DNA of 64,000 nt from Hemileia vastatrix (Eukaryota; Basidiomycota; Pucciniomycetes; Pucciniales; Zaghouaniaceae), in NCBI GenBank assembly GCA_030280995.1, contig JASXTE010000014.1:7809656-7873655 (forward strand), written 5' to 3'. Positions 31,001 through 38,181 of the stretch are shown in pieces. Positions within the stretch are counted from its first letter, which is position 1, and each line of letters opens with the position of its first letter. A program made the position numbers and the translations under genes. The notes under the pieces are model-generated. The model saw only the letters and a list, made by a program, of their open reading frames with translations. It was not told the origin of the DNA and ran no database searches.

Positions 31001-31653
31001 TATAACTTATATAAATATTTTTAATCTACCTCTTATTACTGAGTAAACATCATCTTTGATTGAGAAATACGTACTAAATAATTGAGAGTCCAATTAATCC
31101 TTAAAATCTTCATACAAACTCTGTACCAAAGCTTCTAGACCAAAAGTGTACCTTGACAAAAATCCTCTAAAAGGTATAAAAATAAAAAAGATTCCTATAA
31201 ACCAGCAAGTCAACAATTTTTTCAGTCACATCAAGGAGCTGAGATTAGAAAGTATGAAATACAAGGCAAGAGTGGACACCCTTTGGTCCCAGATGAAAGG
31301 GCTTCTATCTCAAAAGCAGGGTCATCCTCCTCCCATGTCATTAACTCAGCCTCAGCCCCCTCAACCTCTCACCTCCTTCCAAAAAAACCAAAATAATCTG
31401 GAAGTAGATCAATGGAAATGGGATTATCTAATGAGCCACTATCAGAAGAATGTGCAACATCCTCCTCATCATCAGCCTGGCCCATCCAGAACACCCAATT
31501 TCCATCCTTATCCTCATCCTTACAAACAAAGCAGGATAAATAAGGCCCAATCCCAAACTCAATCCCAGGGGAAGTTCCCTCCTCTGCCATGGTATGTGGT
31601 TTGGTTGATAAACATTTTGGAGTATATTCTAATAAGCCTTCTTCTAAAGGTAA
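22091..31653 (+). CDS. C overlapping frame X, spliced (interrupted by element B)
   Basis: Exons 22091-22141, 22206-22295 plus 31164-31591, and 31650-31653; 190 residues if B is removed. Exon 1 encodes an acidic start (MDNPQVDEIDFDCEADS); the join gives DVEM, as in B. A coiled-coil stretch (IKKIPINQQV, KELRLESMKYKARVDTL) follows, then a Pro/Gln-rich part, DQWKWDYL, HPYPHPYKQ and a final PW before the stop. Without splicing the start frame hits TAA inside the intron. The frame is open over all its length, which makes X the best preserved product of this ruined element. Role unknown; it may be an accessory protein or the true amino end of Gag. Confidence 0.68.
22142..22205 (+). other. Intron 1 of C (64 nt)
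   Basis: GTAAGC...GGCTGATAA...CATACTACAG. Contains an in-frame TAA. 64 nt is 1 mod 3, as are the 58-nt introns in B, D2 and D3. Confidence 0.7.
22296..23107 (+). repeat. 5' LTR of B (812 bp)
   Basis: TGTCAGCCAGGCTACTAG...GTGTACCTTGACA. TATAAAAG at 22819-22826. Confidence 0.96.
22819..22826 (+). promoter_or_regulatory. TATA box, B 5' LTR
   Basis: TTTGCCTATAAAAGGCCTCT; also at 30870-30877 in the 3' LTR and matching the C promoter. Confidence 0.7.
23249..23307 (-). other. tRNA-like fragment in the B leader
   Basis: On the minus strand: TTTAGTCAGTATATGAAC (A-box-like), then GCAGTTCGATTCCCG (B-box-like), then TTCGCAGCA. The acceptor and T stems do not pair well, so this is not called as a functional tRNA. 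The C leader has a similar B-box with the same flank at the same place. Confidence 0.35.
23480..24190 (+). repeat. CAGTTGAC...GTCCTG tandem repeats in the B leader
   Basis: Roughly eleven copies of CAGTTGACATTAAGTCCTGG-like units. The first pair sits in a near-perfect tandem duplication of about 122 bp (from about 23529), later ones are spaced about 60-80 bp. The units are separated by poly-A/T spacers. Confidence 0.82.
24291..24964 (+). CDS. B overlapping frame X, spliced, 185 aa
   Basis: Exons 24291-24362, 24421-24902, 24961-24964. It uses the Gag ATG; removal of intron 1 (58 nt) puts translation in the +1 frame. Domains: acidic start ending DYDEPTS, then DVEMEEVEILL; a coiled coil (about residues 45-85: SQQVKNLSTHIKELRTD, VRVDALEEKVKR); a basic/Gln-rich part; SKWQWDCLNTQWDYL; a Pro-rich stretch with PHPYQGGKRRRKP; PRKPW and stop. 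The IKK, LSTHI-KEL, KWxWD, HPY and terminal PW elements recur in C and D although the other frame there differs. If intron 2 is kept, the frame runs on to 24990. It also overlaps Gag on unspliced RNA. Function unknown. Confidence 0.7.
24291..27818 (+). CDS. B Gag-Pol (frame G): Gag, protease, start of RT
   Basis: 1175-codon frame readable on unspliced RNA. Residues 1-230 form a Ser/Arg/Gly-rich part overlapping X; 240-480 a coiled coil (SLESYSVSLLKN, QRVSDELSHYK). The capsid domain runs from NWPKLDQYPTFDGD (about 520) to KLPMSLRDLIVART (about 665). The zinc knuckle is CFKCNKPWQKGHVC (about 729). Protease has VVLDSGAGGSVV (about 845). RT entry includes KKPYPASPTKRKDIED, LCGDYRALNTYTVDD and YPLPRISSIHATLQGAKYIS. 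It ends at TAA 27816-27818, a CAA-to-TAA change: C reads Gln here. The next segment continues in the same frame. Confidence 0.93.
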   Translation: MTDQSGFAAHEEELDLIDYDEPTSVSSPLTRRISQTNKSLPQTGCRDGRSRNPTGQYSGSEAHDKPTRRASKRLQDKKDAVVSAGKESVYPHKGVKDRQLETKGKGRCVGRKGEKNRYFSPREEETSSPQGSTTIGFQIPRDGGSVQVAVGLSQHSVGLLGSKPASVTSGRSIKAHPGQPHSSPPLSRRQKKKEAQYGDTQKTLVRPSIDSQVPFLVADSVPSGKSGREDETLRPIEAGNSRKISHVSNPLLLIATSMINPDMAVIDETLDPEFYESLESYSVSLLKNTPDVARINNEHLRDIIAKKNHIMNNMQLTQRYNSLLTDQGYQALRSEAQRVSDELSHYKATHEKKVALWQNIKNDLSKLKDTVSACCQEVEIDKINLKRLNDHLSSFQHKNQLSFATINESLSSLPRMKTRLTTIEEKLNSLLNDQKYPEISVKEQILQDAQIVPVASSSKIKIDPEIPVENTEFPSKTDDAPGSATEGLNNETSAQLEKLQLLLTQKKASTKETPSNQKNWPKLDQYPTFDGDSSSDWQQFICIIDNLKNSYKLPDEEIVSKLISLFTNVALMWYESVLLDGNDYSWEDRKKLIKAQFGGSKFRMAQQRQYEETRYSSSTDKPIEFLMKLVKILRAMDPNIKFDLWKDRILYKLPMSLRDLIVARTEFSKEPSSFINTCNEIILNNKYDARRFIPRTPLEKPSTYQQKPLEKVGKPSAPVAPKKYATNTCFKCNKPWQKGHVCDKKINLVEKTEEHSDDTVELDDTSSDCASNISYESQQEILMVEEDIHYLNTIDIDNNDLSTVEDSEIIKNIEDNSIVIAPLKAPVLINGTSIEVVLDSGAGGSVVYERSLASVDQDYKSKLLPIISENWRGYGSVLSPIGKYKATVFFKYNHGFVRAICDFVVMKNDNLRNWFIVGNDILTKYGIKLDPSNQCFTMGMNGKRKFKISSPKKLLKPELNTCNSVVQYKGRSTKEMHALMSEIDNASFGEQLSGEDKDFIINLIKSFPIAFAHGSHELGLVKEEMKLSLSFPLTDIPPSLKKKPYPASPTKRKDIEDNISTLLKMNIIEKVVETPKYCVVSPVLISYEKDKARLCGDYRALNTYTVDDIYPLPRISSIHATLQGAKYISCLDGNKGYHQVPVEKNSQNFLMISTHMGIYKYVRMPFGPKNAPSVF
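24363..24420 (+). other. Intron 1 of B (58 nt)
   Basis: GTAAGTTCTCC...CAAACTAATAAA...CCCCAAACAG. Consensus donor, CTAAT branch site, CAG acceptor. Open in frame G, so both spliced and unspliced RNA are translatable. Confidence 0.75.
24903..24960 (+). other. Intron-2-like segment of B (58 nt)
   Basis: GTACGT...GGCTGACTCTG...TTCCTTCAG, followed by GTAA. Splicing gives TG|GTAA, which is Trp-stop for X. In the other three copies the segment is also 58 nt, with GTA(A/T)G(T/C) donors and AG|GTAA acceptors. Confidence 0.62.
27819..28520 (+). CDS. B Pol: RT palm to RNase H
   Basis: Continues the Gag-Pol frame after the 27816 stop. The polymerase active site is MVYIDDIIIFSKT (YIDD, about residue 14 here), followed by KKCKFGFHSLKFLGH, the connection segment with LQSFLGMCGYYRQYI, and RNase H with FLYTDASFIGLGAAL and RTLRNSELKYGATQLECLAVVWAL. 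It ends at TAA 28518-28520, where C has Glu (a G-to-T change). All catalytic residues that can be seen are intact. Confidence 0.93.
   Translation, partial: KVMDNTFHQDIIEGWLMVYIDDIIIFSKTFEDHLKHLCKLFQKMDEINMTLALKKCKFGFHSLKFLGHAVSGLQICVDQNKVAAIQQVKAPTTVRELQSFLGMCGYYRQYIKNYQVIALPPTQLTRKDVAFVWNSERQRAFDTMKHCLMSAPILALPDFNQPFFLYTDASFIGLGAALHQKQVINDKVSEVVICYISRTLRNSELKYGATQLECLAVVWALERLHYYLDDQKF
28521..29908 (+). CDS. B Pol: end of RNase H and integrase core
   Basis: Same frame, open from 28521 to the TGA at 29906-29908. RNase H ends with LVTDCSAVKSLLNLK and RWQLAVQEYRGRM. Integrase zinc-binding region: CHDDILAGHFDLDKT and CCDSCQK (about 29010-29140). DDE core: MDFVTGLP, ISDRDPKFTSEFW, HPQTDGLAERMIQTLED. 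Near the end, T TTA AAA (29882-29888) followed by AGGG lies exactly where the reading must move back one base to continue into the chromodomain segment. Confidence 0.93.
29888..30313 (+). CDS. B integrase carboxyl end with chromodomain
   Basis: The -1 frame relative to the integrase core, starting KGDEVLISTVHFNLQG. The IN carboxyl domain has GPFVVRRMIGDNAVEV and HPVFPISLLKPY. A linker PKRRGRPKKTP (AT-hook-like RGRPKK) follows, then a chromodomain: EIEKILNDRIV, EYLLRFKNKSSEYDSWIPGK and EISNLPTLLKKY. Chromodomains in Ty3 integrases are known to guide insertion to marked chromatin. Ends TAG 30311-30313. Confidence 0.9.
   Translation, partial: KGDEVLISTVHFNLQGNSKLKDPFVGPFVVRRMIGDNAVEVILYSPYDRKHPVFPISLLKPYTSNSDLFPKRRGRPKKTPNEITETAEIEKILNDRIVIAEKGTEYLLRFKNKSSEYDSWIPGKEISNLPTLLKKYKKKKL
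30337..30348 (+). other. Polypurine tract of B
   Basis: AGAGTGAGGGAG directly before the 3' LTR; the same tract precedes the C 3' LTR. Confidence 0.85.
30349..31158 (+). repeat. 3' LTR of B (810 bp)
   Basis: TGTCAGCCAGGCTACTAG...CCTTGACA; TATAAAAG at 30870-30877; followed by the duplication AAAAT. Confidence 0.96.
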
Positions 31654-31709
31654 TCTTATTGAGAGTGGTGAATGAAAATTTAAACCTTTTAAAAGACAGC
31701 TTCCTGTAA
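31146..31709 (+). CDS. C frame X exon 2 continued (unspliced open frame)
   Basis: Open stretch after the B insertion; the first six codons lie in the B LTR and duplication. It carries IKKIPINQQV, the coiled coil, DQWKWDYL and HPY, and reads past the intron-2 donor (31592) to 31709 if unspliced. Listed separately because B splits the gene. The same bases in frame G (31160-31670) are open except for two AAA-TAA stops. Confidence 0.72.
   Translation: MYLDKNPLKGIKIKKIPINQQVNNFFSHIKELRLESMKYKARVDTLWSQMKGLLSQKQGHPPPMSLTQPQPPQPLTSFQKNQNNLEVDQWKWDYLMSHYQKNVQHPPHHQPGPSRTPNFHPYPHPYKQSRINKAQSQTQSQGKFPPLPWYVVWLINILEYILISLLLKVILLRVVNENLNLLKDSFL
31592..31649 (+). other. Intron-2-like segment of C (58 nt)
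   Basis: GTATGT...ATTCTAATAAG...TTCTAAAG, followed by GTAA. Branch-like CTAAT and exact 58-nt length match the B segment although the encoded residues do not. Confidence 0.58.
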
Positions 31710-32089
31710 CTAGTAGCCCTATTAATGTTTTAAGTAAACTTTCTTTTGATGAACCATTACATTTAACCTCTACCTCTTTACTTAATCCTACTCTTGCTAC
31801 TAAGAATGATTCTGTTGCTCCAGAAGTTTATGTTTTACTTGAAAAAATTTCTGAAGAAATATTGAGAGACTCTCCTGATTTTAATATTATCAAAGACAAG
31901 ACTTTAAGAGAATTTTTAAAACATGAGATTGATAGATTAAATAATTTTCATTTACATTGCAAAGTTAGTTATTCTTTTCAATACACAGCTTATTTCAAAT
32001 TAAAAGACACATTAAATAATTTCCTTGCTCAACATAAGTCTATTAAAATTGATCACAGATCACTTTCAGATAAATATAGTCATCTACGC
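31650..32089 (+). pseudogene. C Gag (frame G): coiled-coil part before the solo LTR
   Basis: Gag frame after intron 2. TGA at about 31671-31673 breaks it. It then reads SFDEPLHLTSTSLLNP, LEKISEEILRDSPDF, IDRLNNFHLHCKVSYS and TLNNFLAQHKS, resembling B residues 250-340. The solo LTR interrupts it at SDKYSHL. The frame resumes at 33164 with the phase kept. Confidence 0.78.
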
Positions 32090-33163
32090 TGTGGTATATG
32101 CCTCACGGGTAGTTTGATTTTGGACCAATAAGCTCACATAGTCCAGGAAGAACAAAGGGGATTCATAGTGCAGAAGGGATTTCTAAACTATAATATGTGT
32201 TTGTGTGCTTCAAGGACAAAGGGAAATAGAAGTGCGGAAGAGGATTCAGGGTTTGTGCACTTGTATTTTGCAGCAGGATGCGCCGCACAATGGGAAATTG
32301 TGTGTTATAAATTTAGGACTTCAAGCGCTGAACAATATGGACTTGGATTTTCCAATAATTGTGTGTTACCCACTAAGGAAGGAATTATGGCTTAAGGAAA
32401 GACTCAAGTGCAAAGTATATTGCACCGCGGCTAGTGTGGTAACATACTGAAACAGGTGATATAGGAGGTTAACTAGTTAAAAGTCAAAGCAACTAGGATC
32501 AGCGTTAGAAGGAGTCAAACTTGGAAGTAGCTCTGAAACAAAACAAAGGTAGAGTCAGGGGCACGCATGTCAAGTATGAGTGAAACAAGTTAATAATAGT
32601 GTTAGTAAGGATAGGGTATGTTTTAAGCGCTGTAGTTGTTACAAGCGGTGTACATAGTTTACTAATAGATTAGTTATTGTTTCACTAATGTAGTGCTAGA
32701 GTCAGTGCTCGAAAAATATAAAAAGGGTATCACATCTAGTAATAAAGAGAGAGAACGAATTGACAAATAGTTAGTTAACATATGAGTAATTAATAATTGT
32801 GGAGTCAAAGATATTAGATTTTCTATGATCAACTGTTTGAGAATATATAGATTCAGAGGATTAACTATTATTAGAGTTATTTTATTTCTATAATAAGGCA
32901 TATTCAAAGAGAGCGCTTCAAGAGGGAGTAGCTGTGGATATTAGCGCTTGTTAAGAATAGAAATATCCAGATAGTAATACTTGTTTTTCTGATCTTTTAA
33001 ACTCAGTTCTCAACTGATAAACTTTCTAATCACATATTAGTGTTACAAATTATTGCACAGTCTTTAAAAATAAGAGTGGCAGGCACTTCTTTTTAGAAAT
33101 TGAAAAGAAGAACCAACCCATCTAGCATTGTGTCTACTGCTTAGTACTTTAGAACTCTCTACA
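32090..33163. repeat. Solo LTR in C gag, A-type (TSD ACGC/ATGC)
   Basis: 1074 bp, TGTGGTATATGCC...AACTCTCTACA, flanked by ACGC (32086-32089) and ATGC (33164-33167), a 4-bp duplication with one CpG-to-TpG change. Size and ends match A-family LTRs but the sequence is diverged. Small open frames in it (32168, 32205, 32674) are not genes. Removing it restores the C Gag frame. Confidence 0.87.
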
Positions 33164-34130
33164 ATGCAAAGTTATTGATGATCTAAAATATGAAAATACT
33201 TCTTTAAAGAATGACAATATGCTTCTGCATAGTGAATTAAGAAAATTGAAAATTGATTCCCAAAAGTTAAGTAATAAATGCTCTATAGATGAGGACAGAA
33301 ATGTTCTATCTATTGCTAGGATTAATGATAAACTATCTTATATTCCTGATTTGAGAAATAAATTGTCTGATCTTGAGAAAAAAATTTCTGCATTACAGGC
33401 TGTTCAGCATACTCATTATCATGAGTTAAAAAATATTTCTCCACCTGCTGTTAATAATAAAAATAAACAGCCTGAACAGGGGGGGTTTTCTCTCCCTTGT
33501 AATGTACCAATTTTACCAGCTGAAAATTATTCTGTAAAATCTGTTACATCAAATAAGAATAATCTGTATGCTCACAATGAGCCATCTACCTCTGTAAATA
33601 ATGAAATATCTGAACACCTTTCAAGACTTCAAGAATTGATACCCTTGAATAGTTCAAACCTTAAAACTGAACATCTTGGTAGTAATAAAAATTGGCCTAA
33701 ATTGGACCAATATCCTATCTTTGATGGTGATTCTTCATCTGATTGGCAACACTTTATCCAAAGAATTGATAATTTAAAGAGATCTTTTAAACTACCAGAT
33801 GAGGAAATTGTTTCTAAGTTAATTTCTTTATTTTCCAATATAGCCTTGATGTGGTATGAATCTATTTTGTTAGATAAAAACCATTATACATGGAATGAAT
33901 GGAAATCCTTGATTGAGAATCAGTTTGGTGGTGCAAAATTCAGGTTGGCTCAGCAAAGACTGTATGAGAATACTATATATGTATCCTCCTCTGTTGAAAA
34001 ACCCATTGTTTTTCTTATGAAATTAACAAAAATCCTGAGAGCAATTGATCCAAAGATGGATTATGATATTTGGAGAGATAAAATCTTGTATAAATTACCA
34101 AATTCTCTTAGAGATTTAATTGTTGCTTGA
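33164..34130 (+). pseudogene. C Gag: coiled coil and capsid domain
   Basis: Frame G continues: YENTSLKNDNMLLHSELRK, INDKLSYIPDLRNKLSDLE (coiled coil), a variable linker, then the capsid domain from NWPKLDQYPIFDGDSSSDW to KLPNSLRDLIVA. It ends at TGA 34128-34130. Equivalent to B residues 370-668, with good conservation only in the capsid domain. Confidence 0.88.
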
Positions 34131-34487
34131 ACTGAGAATGTGAGGTAAAATTCTTCTTTCATTAATATCTTTAATGAAGCATTGCTGAACCATAGATATG
34201 AACCAAAGAATTACCTTGGAAAATCTTATCATGATCAACATAAAACCTCTACAAAGCCCCCAGAAATATCTGGTAAACCCTCTGCCCCAGTTTCACCTAA
34301 AAAATATGCAACAAATACTTGTTTTAAATGTAACAAATCATGGCAAAAGGGTCATTTTTGTGACAAGAAAATTCATCTTGTTGAAAAAAATGAAGACACT
34401 GATGATTCTTAAATTGATATCAATAATTCTTCTAGTGACTGTGAAAGTAATATCTCCTATGACAATGAATCTCTTAAAGATGTTTTA
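34131..34487 (+). pseudogene. C Gag: zinc-knuckle region
   Basis: Same frame with further stops (about 34146, 34410). CFKCNKSWQKGHFC (34320-34361) is the nucleocapsid zinc knuckle, preceded by a basic Pro/Lys stretch (KPSAPVSPKKYA) and followed by acidic sequence, as in B. Confidence 0.83.
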
Positions 34488-35273
34488 ATGTTGGAACAGG
34501 ATGTCCAATATTTAGATAATATATCTGAAGAATGTGTATTGGATTTATCTTCAGTGGAAAATGCTGAAATAATTAAAGATATTACTAAAAATTCTATATC
34601 CATATCCCCTTTGAAGGCACCTGTTATCATTAATGGCAAAAATGTTGAGGTAGTTCTTGACTCTGGTGCTGGAGGAAGTGTAGTGTCTGAAAAAGCACAA
34701 GCTTCAGTGGATAAGGATTATTTAAGTAAATTATTACCTATGACATCTGAAAAATTGAGATGGTATGGTTCTACTTTGTGTCCTATTGGCAAACACAAAA
34801 CTTCTGTATTCTTCAAATATAATGGTGGTTTTGTCAGAGCTATTTGTGAATTTGTTTTCATGAAGAATGATAATTTAAGCAATTGGTTTATTATGGTTAA
34901 TGATATTTCAACCATTTTTGGTGTGAAATCGGACCCAGCTAATAATTGCTTCACCTTGGGATTGAATGGCAAAAGAAAATTCAAAATTTCCTCCCCTAGA
35001 AAACCTTCTGGGCATCTGTTAAAGCCTTGTAACTCATTGGTCCAGTGTAAAGGCAGACCAACAAGTGAAATGGATAATTTATTGAATGAAATAAATACTG
35101 CTTCTTTTGGTGATCAGTTAACTAGTGAACAAAAGGATTCAATAATTGCCTCGATTATCTCTTTCCCTATGGCTTTTGCTCATGGTTCTCATGTCTTAGG
35201 AGGTGTTCAGGATGAAATGAAAATTAATTTGTCCTGTAACTTGAGTGATATTTCTCCTAGTCTTAAGAAATAA
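34488..35273 (+). CDS. C protease and RT entry
   Basis: Aspartic protease with VVLDSGAGGSVVSEK (about residue 57 of the segment), FMKNDNLSNWFI and KRKFKISSPRK, then the FAHGSHVLGG segment leading to RT. Ends at TAA 35271-35273, where B has KKKPYP. A second stop follows at about 35297. Cleaves Gag-Pol in active elements; this copy cannot join it to RT. Confidence 0.88.
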   Translation: MLEQDVQYLDNISEECVLDLSSVENAEIIKDITKNSISISPLKAPVIINGKNVEVVLDSGAGGSVVSEKAQASVDKDYLSKLLPMTSEKLRWYGSTLCPIGKHKTSVFFKYNGGFVRAICEFVFMKNDNLSNWFIMVNDISTIFGVKSDPANNCFTLGLNGKRKFKISSPRKPSGHLLKPCNSLVQCKGRPTSEMDNLLNEINTASFGDQLTSEQKDSIIASIISFPMAFAHGSHVLGGVQDEMKINLSCNLSDISPSLKK

Positions 35274-35336
35274 CCATATCCTGCTTCTCCAACAAAATAA
35301 AAGGATATTGAAGATAATATTGCCACATTATTAAAA

Positions 35337-36116
35337 ATGAATATCATTGAGAAGGTGGATGTCACCCCCAAATATTGTGTCATCTCCCCAGTCTTGATTT
35401 CTTATGAGAAAGATAAGGCTAGATTATGTGGAGATTACAGAGCATTAAACGCTTATACTGTTTATGATATTTATCCTTTACCCAGAATTAATTCAATACA
35501 TGCTACCTTGAAAGGTGCAAAATTTATTAGTTGTCTGGATGGTAATAAAGGGTGTCATAAAGTTCCAGTTGAGAAAAATTCTCAAAATTTTTTACTTATT
35601 GCTACTCATATGGGAATATATAAGTATGTTAGAATGCCATTTGGCCCAAAAAATGCCCCTTCAGTTTTCCAAAAAGTCATGGATAACACTTTCCATCAGG
35701 AAATAATTGAGGGATGGCTCATGGTGTATATTGATGATATTATAGTTTTTTCTAAAACTTTTGATGAACATATGATTCACTTAAATAGAGTTTTTCAAAA
35801 AATTGATGAAATCAATATGACCTTGTCCTTGAAAAAGTGTAAATTTGGCTTTCAATCTTTGATAGTCCTTGGCCATGTTGTTTCAGGCCTACAAATTTGT
35901 GTAGACCACAACAAATTTGCTGCAATTCAAAATGTAAAGGCACCAACTTCTGTAAGAGAAACCCAAAGTTTTTTGGGTATGTGTGGCTATTATAGAAAAT
36001 ATATTAAAAATTATCAGGTCATAGACTTGCCTCTTACCAAACTAACTAGAAAAGATGTTGCATTTATCTGGAATAATGACTTTCAAAAAGCTTTTGATGC
36101 ATTAAAATGTTGTTAA
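35337..36116 (+). CDS. C reverse transcriptase
   Basis: From MNIIEKVDVTPKYCVISP through LCGDYRALNAYTVYD, ISCLDGNKG, MPFGPKNAPSVFQKVMDN, the active site MVYIDDIIVFSKT (YIDD intact), the connection LGMCGYYRKYIKNYQ, and the start of RNase H. Ends at TAA 36114-36116. The Gln codon at VFQK is the one that is TAA in B. Confidence 0.9.
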   Translation: MNIIEKVDVTPKYCVISPVLISYEKDKARLCGDYRALNAYTVYDIYPLPRINSIHATLKGAKFISCLDGNKGCHKVPVEKNSQNFLLIATHMGIYKYVRMPFGPKNAPSVFQKVMDNTFHQEIIEGWLMVYIDDIIVFSKTFDEHMIHLNRVFQKIDEINMTLSLKKCKFGFQSLIVLGHVVSGLQICVDHNKFAAIQNVKAPTSVRETQSFLGMCGYYRKYIKNYQVIDLPLTKLTRKDVAFIWNNDFQKAFDALKCC

Positions 36117-36520
36117 ATGACACCCCCTATCTTGGCTCTTCCAGATTTCAACAAAACTTTTTTCCTGTATACAGATGCTAGCTTTGTTGGTCTGGGTGCT
36201 TCCCTTCACCAGTAAAAAATTATTAATGATAAAGCCTCTGAGATTGTAATTTGTTATATTTCAAGAACCTTGAGAAATAGTGAATTTAAATATGGTGCCA
36301 CTCAATTAGAGTGCTTAGCAGTTGTTTGGGCTCTTGAGAAGCTTCATTACTACCTGGATGACCAAAAGTTTGAATTGGTAACTGACTGTAGTGCTGTAAA
36401 GTCCCTCTTAAACCTAAAAACACTAAACAGACATATTTTAGGTGGCAACTTGCTGTTCAAGAATACAGAGGAAGAATGACCATTATCCATATGGCTTGAA
36501 ATTTTCACTCCAATGTTGAT
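36117..36520 (+). pseudogene. C RNase H, broken
   Basis: LYTDASFVGLGASLHQ, a stop at about 36213, RTLRNSEFKYGATQLECLAVVWAL and LVTDCSAVKSLLNLK. A 1-nt shift at about 36435 (CATATTTTAGG where CATAAATTTAGG-like is expected) moves to the frame used by integrase, and TGA at about 36498 follows. Confidence 0.85.
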
Positions 36521-37165
36521 ATGCTGTCCAGATTTCCTCTTTCAAACAATGACTCCAATCCTGCCTATGTACCTGAAGATGATACTGTTCATATCCTTGG
36601 TATATTTATAGTTGATATGGAAGATGAGTTATTACAATTAATTCTGGATTCATATGATAAAGATTCTGATTTAAATAAATTAGTTACTATCTTAAATGAT
36701 CCTAAGAGTGCTTCAATTCAAGAATTGATTAAAATTCTTCCTGAAAAGTATCAAAATGCTTTGATTAAAGAAAAGTTTTCTATTGAAGATGGTTATATTT
36801 ATTATAGAAGAAAGCTTACTAATGTAATTGTAATTCCTCCTTCTATGAAAGAAACTATCCTCAAGCTTTTTCATGATGACATATTAGCTGGTCATTTTGA
36901 CCTTGAAAAAACTATGATTAGAATCAAAAACACTGCTTGGTGGGCTAATATGTCTGAAGATACAAAATTATATGTTGAATCTTGTGATTCCTTCCAGAAA
37001 TCTAAAAGGTTGAAAGTTAAAAGAGCAGGGTTATTACAACATATTGAAGCACCTGATGCTCCCTGGAAAATCATTAATATGGATTTTGTTACTGGTCTTC
37101 CTGTAGCAGGTAGAGACAGTTTTAACTCTTGTTGGGTAATAGTGGATGGATTTACTAAAATGTGA
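36521..37165 (+). CDS. C integrase, amino part
   Basis: Linker plus zinc-binding domain: HDDILAGHFDLEKTMI and CDSFQKSKRL, the second metal-binding Cys being Phe. Then MDFVTGLPVAGRDSFN, holding the first catalytic Asp. Ends at TGA 37163-37165, where B has Cys (TGT). The rest of integrase is in shifted or stop-ridden frames. Confidence 0.88.
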   Translation: MLSRFPLSNNDSNPAYVPEDDTVHILGIFIVDMEDELLQLILDSYDKDSDLNKLVTILNDPKSASIQELIKILPEKYQNALIKEKFSIEDGYIYYRRKLTNVIVIPPSMKETILKLFHDDILAGHFDLEKTMIRIKNTAWWANMSEDTKLYVESCDSFQKSKRLKVKRAGLLQHIEAPDAPWKIINMDFVTGLPVAGRDSFNSCWVIVDGFTKM

Positions 37166-38147
37166 AAATTTATTCCCACACACAAGGATGTCTCCACCAA
37201 AGACTTAGCTTTCTTATGTATAGTTTGATTCCCTAAAGCCATTATATCTGACAGAGATCACAAATTTACATCTGAATTCTGGATGTCTTGAATGGATATA
37301 TGTGGTTGTGATTTAAAATTATCTACTGCTCACCATCCCCAGACTGATGGTCTAGCTGAGAGAATGATTCAAACTCTCTAGGATATGATTAGAAGGTATT
37401 GTGCCTTTGGCTTGGAATTTAAAGATAATGACAGATTTACTCATGACTGGGTTACTTTGCTCCCAGGTCTTGAATTTGCTTATAATATCTCTGTTCAGTC
37501 TGTTACTCAAAAGAAGCCTTTTTAGCTTTGGCTAGGTTATGTCCCTAATACTCCTGCTCAAATACTCAATAGTAAATTGCCTAAATTGGAATTACACCCT
37601 GGTGTCAAATCTTTTGTTTAAATTCAACAACTGTGCAGGAAACATGCTCATAATTGTATTGATAAAGCATTTGAATATGAAAAAAAAGATGGGATAAATC
37701 CCATAAGGAGAACACATTTAATGAAGGTGATGAAGTGTTGATATCTACTGTCAATTTCAATTTACAGGGTAAAAACAAATTGTAAGATCCTTTTTTAGGG
37801 CCTTTTGTTGTTAAAAGAATGATTGGAGATAATGCAGTTGAAGTTGTGTTGTACTCTCCATATGATAGAAAACATCCTGTTTTGCCCATTTCCCTGCTAA
37901 AACCTTATACTTCCAACAGTGATTTATTCCCTAAAAGAAGTGGAAGACCTAAAATAAATCCTTAAGAAATCACTGAAACTGCAGAAATTGATAAAATTCT
38001 GAATGATAGAATTGTCACTTTTTAAAAATGTGTTGAGTATATACTAAAATATAAAAATAAGTCATCTGAATATGATGCATGGATAACTGGTAAAGAAATT
38101 TCAAACCTTCCTACTCTTTTAAAAAAGTATAAAAAGAAAAAATCATA
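37166..38147 (+). pseudogene. C integrase core remainder and chromodomain, broken
   Basis: Recognisable pieces: SDRDHKFTSEFWMS, HPQTDGLAERMIQTL, GYVPNTPAQILNSK, then the shift into EVLISTVNFNLQGK, GPFVVKRMIGDNAVEV, SLLKPYTSNSDLFPK, and a chromodomain remnant EIDKILNDRIV and KNKSSEYDAWI. At least eight stop codons and about 30 bp missing near 37215. The -1 shift at about 37725 matches the position of the one in B. Confidence 0.85.
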
Positions 38148-38170
38148 GCATTTTATTTATTGTTTTTTTA

Positions 38171-38181
38171 GAGTGAGGGAG
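38171..38181 (+). other. Polypurine tract of C
   Basis: GAGTGAGGGAG directly before the 3' LTR. Confidence 0.83.

Larger units (their letters stand above)
22296..31158 (+). mobile_element. Ty3/Gypsy chromovirus B, full length (TSD AAAAT)
   Basis: 8863 bp inserted in the gag of C, flanked by a perfect duplication AAAAT (22291-22295, 31159-31163). LTRs of 812 and 810 bp differ at only about two dozen positions, making it one of the younger insertions. Leader with tandem repeats, gag, protease, RT, RNase H, integrase, chromodomain, polypurine tract. Only two nonsense codons (27816, 28518) and one -1 shift interrupt gag-pol. Confidence 0.97.
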
